64,000 nucleotides of DNA from NCBI GenBank assembly GCA_009599575.1, contig VWND01000015.1, positions 1 to 64,000 on the forward strand, read 5' to 3'. The notes below the pieces were generated by a model. That model was not told the origin of the DNA, searched no databases, and was given only the letters and a program-made list of their open reading frames with translations. Position numbers and translations under genes: made by a program. Of this stretch, positions 59,401 to 64,000 are shown in pieces; position 1 is the first letter of the stretch; every line of letters begins with the position of its first letter. Source of the stretch: Blumeriella jaapii (Eukaryota; Ascomycota; Leotiomycetes; Helotiales; Drepanopezizaceae).

Positions 59401-60458
59401 TCGTTAACTGATTTATGCTTTTTTTGCTTCGTTTTATCGTATAAATTCGAAGCCGCGATTTTTCGATTTTCCGTATTTATTAAAAAGTTTAATATTTATT
59501 TTTTAAAATCGTTTTATATAATTCGAATATTCGTAAAACGTCGTTCGTATCCGGTCTATTTTTTTTTTATTTTATCGTCGAAAGCTAAAACACAAACGTT
59601 AATTTTTTTTTAATTAATATAAAATATTACTTTTTTATTTTGGCGGAAACTTCGCTCTGCACGCCGAATAAAAAATTAAGTTTTTTTAATATTTTTTTTT
59701 CGATATATTAGAAAATCTTTTATTTTTAATACTTTTCGGCTCGAATTCGCTGTGTTTTTTACAAAAGATATAATATGCTTAAAGAAAATGTTAAGTCGTT
59801 TTTAATAAGTATTATTATCGTAATACTTCGAAAATATCTTATAATAATCGCCGGCTTAAATTATTTTTTTGTTTTTTTTCAATTAGAACGGTGTTAAAAA
59901 ATATAAAAACTTTTTTTTCGATATTTTCGAAAGCGTCGAATTTTCGTTAAAATTATTTAATTTTTTTTCGAAGTTCGTTTCGGCGTTTTTTGATTTTTTC
60001 GAATCTTTTAATTGTTTCGTAAACTTTTTTTTTAATTTTTTTCTGTTTTATTTTAATTCGTATTTTTTTTATTTTTTTACGTTTATCGTTTTTTTTTTGT
60101 TCGGCGCGGATTCGTTTATTAGCCAAATAAATTAGGATTTCGGTGAAAAGTTCTTCCGAATCGCTTTAAGCGTGGCTTTTTTTAGTAATTTCTTCGATAA
60201 AAAAAATTAAAAAATCGTCGCGTTTTAATAATAAAGTATTTTCGACTTTTAATAAAATTGATAACGTTAAAAAAAACGATAGTACGAAGTTTTTCTAAGC
60301 AGCCGAAAATGCTGGGTTTCTTTAAATAACTGGAAATGCCTGTTTTCTGCGAATGCAAAAAGCTATAATATCGATAATAACGATATAAATATAATAATAT
60401 AATAAAAGATTGTTTTAATAATATCGAACTGCCGTTTCGGTAAATAAAAAAATTAAAA

Positions 60459-60871
60459 TATAAAAATTAAAAAGCAGGAAAACATTAATTCAAATAATAA
60501 AACTCAAATAAAATTGGATTAATAATTAAATTAATTTTTACTTTTTATATTTTTAGTAAAAAGCGTGTATAAGTACAAAAGGAAAAGTGAAGCCTTCGAA
60601 AAAAGTATTTCCCAAAAAACCAGGCGAATTTTATTTAGTATGCTTTTCCAGCCTCTATCCCGACCTTTTTTTATTCTTCTTAATATAACCTTAATAATTG
60701 ATTTCTTAGCAATTATTCCTATAAAATATTTTATTTAAATATTATTTTCAGCTTTTATAATATTATCCGGCTTTCACGGCCTATCCGCAGAAAATGCTAT
60801 TCGAGGGTTGGTAGAAGGCAGAAGGTCTTGGCGGATCACCTGACTTATACACGTGATGTTGGTTCCTGACA
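60459..60871. repeat. Right LTR (5' LTR of the minus-strand element)
   Basis: 413 bp, same length as the left LTR. Its left part is heavily RIP-mutated (begins TATAAAAATTAAAAAG) while its right part is nearly clean (ends GGTTCCTGACA). Confidence 0.93.
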
Positions 60872-60876
60872 TTCAG
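60872..60876. repeat. Target-site duplication, right copy (TTCAG)
   Basis: Identical to 53515-53519. Confidence 0.9.
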
Positions 60877-63800
60877 AAAACGGAGAACGAGCTTGCTGTC
60901 CAGGACGTGTACACAGGAATCGTTTTGAATTCCGTGCTTAAGAAACATGTGCTTTTCAGAAGCATTAAAAACGCTAAATGAAAACGATATCAATACCCTG
61001 TTATTGCCTTGAAATCCCAAAAACAAATACGTCCCTGTGTCCCTGAAAAAAAAATGCTGACTATCCATTCTTAGACGAGCGCATGTTTCCTGAGACAATT
61101 TCGTTAAGCTCTGAGAACCTTATGATGTATGATGCTTGCACTGCTCTACGCTTTTCCTGCTCCCCTTAATCTCTCTATTCTACTAATCTGTAGCCCGCTC
61201 GACGGCCTTCCTTTAAGGTCATCCTCGCATAATAATCTTGTATTCCACGATGGACGTGAAAGATAGAGGGTATCTGAGCAAGACCAGCTTACGACTCGCA
61301 AACGCGATCTCTTTCAATCATAGACTGCGCTGGTGCTTCTTAATATTCAAAGTCACACCATAATTTCCCCTGAACCTATGCAAACGATCGTCAACCCAGT
61401 CGCCTTAAAAGCTACGTGGTTGATACTATTGATCATAGTTTCGTTTGCCGCCTGGATCTGAACGAGAGAAACCCCCAGAGGCTAGGAAACCCAGGCTTTG
61501 GGACTCGGCATTTGAGGATAAGAAGGTCTTTTCTGTGGAAACAGTCTATGTGTACGCCGACACATAATATCCTATCAGTACCACCGGTTGGCCATACAGT
61601 ATGTCTTGAATCGTGTCGAAATCTGTATAACTTTCTACCAGCTATACGAGTGCAGGAATACGAGGTTGTAATGCGCGCACGCTAGTGCTTTGCCACGTGA
61701 CCTACTGTCATTTGATACACGTGACCATTACTGGGGTATTCCTACAGATCCGGTCGTTAAGAAGCATTTCTTGAAACATAAGAGTGTTTAGGAAAGCCTC
61801 AAGCGCTTTTCGGCGCGGCCATACTTTGGCTCAGAGACTGTGGCCGGAGTTGATATTTGTAACAGGAATTTCGTAGATCAATGTGCCGTAGTCGGCACCA
61901 ATGTAGGTGAATCGGCGGTAATTGGTAACAACCAAATCTTCTTCGACTTGCGTCTAGCTGCTGCGACAAACTTTCGGGTTTCTCCTTCAACATCTTGTTC
62001 GTCTCCTCTAGTGCCAATGCGCCCACTTATTCCTCCTGCTCGTAAGCGTTTTGCTAAAGTGAAGCGAATCGATAAAGCGAGCCTCCTCCTCCTCCTTCGC
62101 ACTTGATCACCTTCTCTAGTGCCTGGACCTGCTTTTCCTTCTCCCAATCCCCTTGGACGTGGAAAATGTTCCATACAACTATCATCATTCTCAGCCACCT
62201 CCTCCACAAAAGTAGGTAGCTAGCAACCTCCGTCAGGCGCCACAAGGACTTCTCAGTAGCTTCACTATACATATATAGGTAAGAAGAACACTGGGATAGC
62301 ATTGCGTACCTCAAAAGGAATACGCCCAATGTATATTTATACATATTCATCTGTGCGCGCTGGAGTGTTGGCCCTCAGCAAACCAAATCATGGTTTCAAG
62401 ATCATACTCTGAGCTGCTGTAGAGTCAGCGATTGACAAGCGTTCAATGGCTTTCGAATCAGGAAGACCGAGAGGTAAACAAGATTGGTACTAACGTGTCC
62501 GGAGGCAGCATTCTCTTGGACGTCCTCCCTTACACAATAGTTTGCCAGCAAAGGGTTGAGCTTAGCCTAGCTCCAGCTCCAACTCCATCATTCGTTGCGG
62601 GTAGGAGCTGGCTGGCTTGGGTTGCGTGACATGAGGCGGATGGACATTTTGCGTGGTTTTGTGCTTGACTGGCTGGCGGGTGTTGGAGAGGGGTGAAGAG
62701 GAAATTTTCTCTTTCTCCGTACCTCCCATGTCATCGAAGACTGTTCGAAAGCTTTTCTTTCCAACGGTGTGGCATATTGAAAGGTCGAAAGACAAGCAGG
62801 TGTTGTGTGCTTCTTCGATGGTTGGGTGATCTTGTGTCGGCGCTCGGGATTCCGAATACGATCATGTTTGGGTTGAGAAAAGGTAAAGTTTTGTGCCCTA
62901 GGTACGGTGTATTCCTGGCTGTGTCCTAATTGAAATGACGATATCAATTAGTTGTAGTGATCGTTGTGGTTGTTGACACACCCCCATCGCTACCTGGCGC
63001 CAACTCGCCACACAATTCTCACGCGCCTGGGGAAAATTCTATGGCTATCATATAACCAAACTTCGCACGCAACCTTCAGTCCGTTATGACGTGGCCCGAT
63101 GGTCACGTTGGTATTATGGGATTCCCCTACTCTTGTCTTCTCTGTGAAAAAAACCCCCTCTCAAACATTCTCAAACATTCTCCTCTCTCTCCACGAAAAA
63201 ACCTACTCAACTAGGTTTTGTAAACTGGAACCTCACAACTTCGCTCTCCGGCTGGTTGTTGAGCTTACAGTTGAGTTTTTGCCTTTTTTTTTCAAAAAAA
63301 AATTCCAAAATTTTTTAATTTTTTTTTTCTCTGTTCCGCGGTATTTGTTTTGGTCGAAGCGAGCTGAAGCGAAACTGTTCTTTCGTAAGTCGCCAAGGTA
63401 CTACTTACCCTTCATGGTCCCCGTCGCCCTTCTACTAGAACTTCCAGCTCCAATCCTTCTGATCTTCTCAAGAGAGGACACCTTTACCCAGACGTTCCAG
63501 TCGAAGCGCAAGAAGCTCAGAATGGAAAAGAGTTGTCTCCCTTGCGAGTAATCGAACCACACCCTTTGCTAACATTGCCTCGACCTCTTCTCATGGCTTG
63601 ATCGAGAAGATTGATCAATCCGTCGCTCGGAAACAAGATCGCTAATTCAGACACCTTCGATCTTCTCGCTGTTCGGCCAGAATGCCTTTCTAGCTCCCTA
63701 TCTCCGTTGCCAATGGACCCACCCAAAATCGCTATCCAGGCTATGGTCGTCGACGGCGCTGCACCCAACACTGTTCATCAACGAGAAAGCTTTGAACGAC

Positions 63801-64000
63801 TTGCTGCAACCAATCCACCCACATTCATTATCCCGCTGTAGGGGCCACGCCAAAGGTGGAATACTCGCCCCTGCCTCGAACCTCTGGCTTGCGTTGAAAT
63901 CACTGTCGACTGTCTGCAGATGTGGAATATTTGACTTACGAAGTGAAAAACCAGGCAGCCTATCACGTTTTATTTCCGCGCAATACCGGTAGATGCGGAA
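60877..64000. other. Gene-free right end
   Basis: About 3.1 kb of normal composition. Two CACGTGA words lie 24 bp apart (61696-61726). T-rich tracts occur at 63270-63330. A weak + strand frame (63611-63841, MDPPKIAIQAMVVDGAAPNT) might be part of a gene continuing beyond the window, but I cannot support it. Confidence 0.4.

Larger units (their letters stand above)
53520..60871 (-). mobile_element. Complete RIP-mutated Ty3/gypsy LTR retrotransposon
   Basis: 7,352 bp, 413-bp LTRs in direct repeat, original TG...CA ends (each intact at the outer border) and a TTCAG target duplication. The coding order is on the minus strand: gag with a remnant zinc knuckle at ~58955-58986, reverse transcriptase (~57930-57650), RNase H (~57465-57160), integrase (~56600-56100). 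The interior is extremely AT-rich, depleted in CpA/TpG but still holding many CpG and GpC, the pattern of repeat-induced point mutation (C to T in CpA context, both strands), and is full of TAA/TAG stops. The element is therefore dead. Flanking DNA immediately outside has normal composition, so mutation was confined to the repeat. Confidence 0.93.

Noticed and set aside
63611..63841. Plus-strand frame at right edge
   Set aside because: Could be an exon of a gene outside the window, but there is no splice logic inside the window to support it.
1..64000. Biosynthetic or other functional gene cluster
   Set aside because: The genes are of unrelated types with long gaps; the single reductase has no synthase, transporter or regulator beside it.

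Overview
The window is nuclear DNA of a filamentous ascomycete (Pezizomycotina). Genes carry short GT-AG introns (about 49-180 bp) with CTNAC-like branch points, protein families are typical of that group (AT-hook nuclear protein, fungal winged-helix AAA ATPase, Reb1-like Myb factor, 2EXR protein), and one retrotransposon carries repeat-induced point mutation (RIP). I cannot name the class or species from sequence alone.

Layout. 1-27.4 kb is the gene-bearing arm: an AT-hook protein cut by the left edge (-), a small conserved fungal protein (-), a secreted subtilisin-like protease with one frameshift (-), a mitochondrial-type AAA ATPase (-), a large conserved protein of unknown role (+), a Reb1/TTF1-like Myb protein (+) and an intronless 452-aa protein of unknown family (+). 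27.4-47.3 kb is looser: a four-exon gene for an 88-aa secreted protein (+), a four-exon gene for a four-helix membrane protein (+), a wrecked DUF6606/DUF3638-type gene (-), a six-exon NADP-dependent alkene/alkenal reductase (-), a 2EXR protein with N-terminal membrane helices (-) and a small uncharacterised acidic protein (-). 47.3-64 kb has no gene I can support. It holds an array of about 13 copies of a ~30-bp core separated by largely unrelated 120-215 bp spacers (50.2-52.5 kb), then a complete 7,352-bp RIP-mutated Ty3/gypsy element with 413-bp LTRs and a 5-bp target duplication (53.5-60.9 kb), then ordinary non-coding DNA.

The genes do not form a pathway or cluster; each looks independent. 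Several reading frames needed splicing by eye: the Reb1-like protein, the reductase, the membrane protein and the small secreted protein all have exons too short to stand out as open frames. No tRNA, rRNA or CRISPR array was seen.

Most unusual items: the core/spacer array at 50.2-52.5 kb; the opposite-strand reading frame inside the retrotransposon; the decayed DUF6606/DUF3638 gene; and the cryptic small secreted protein gene.
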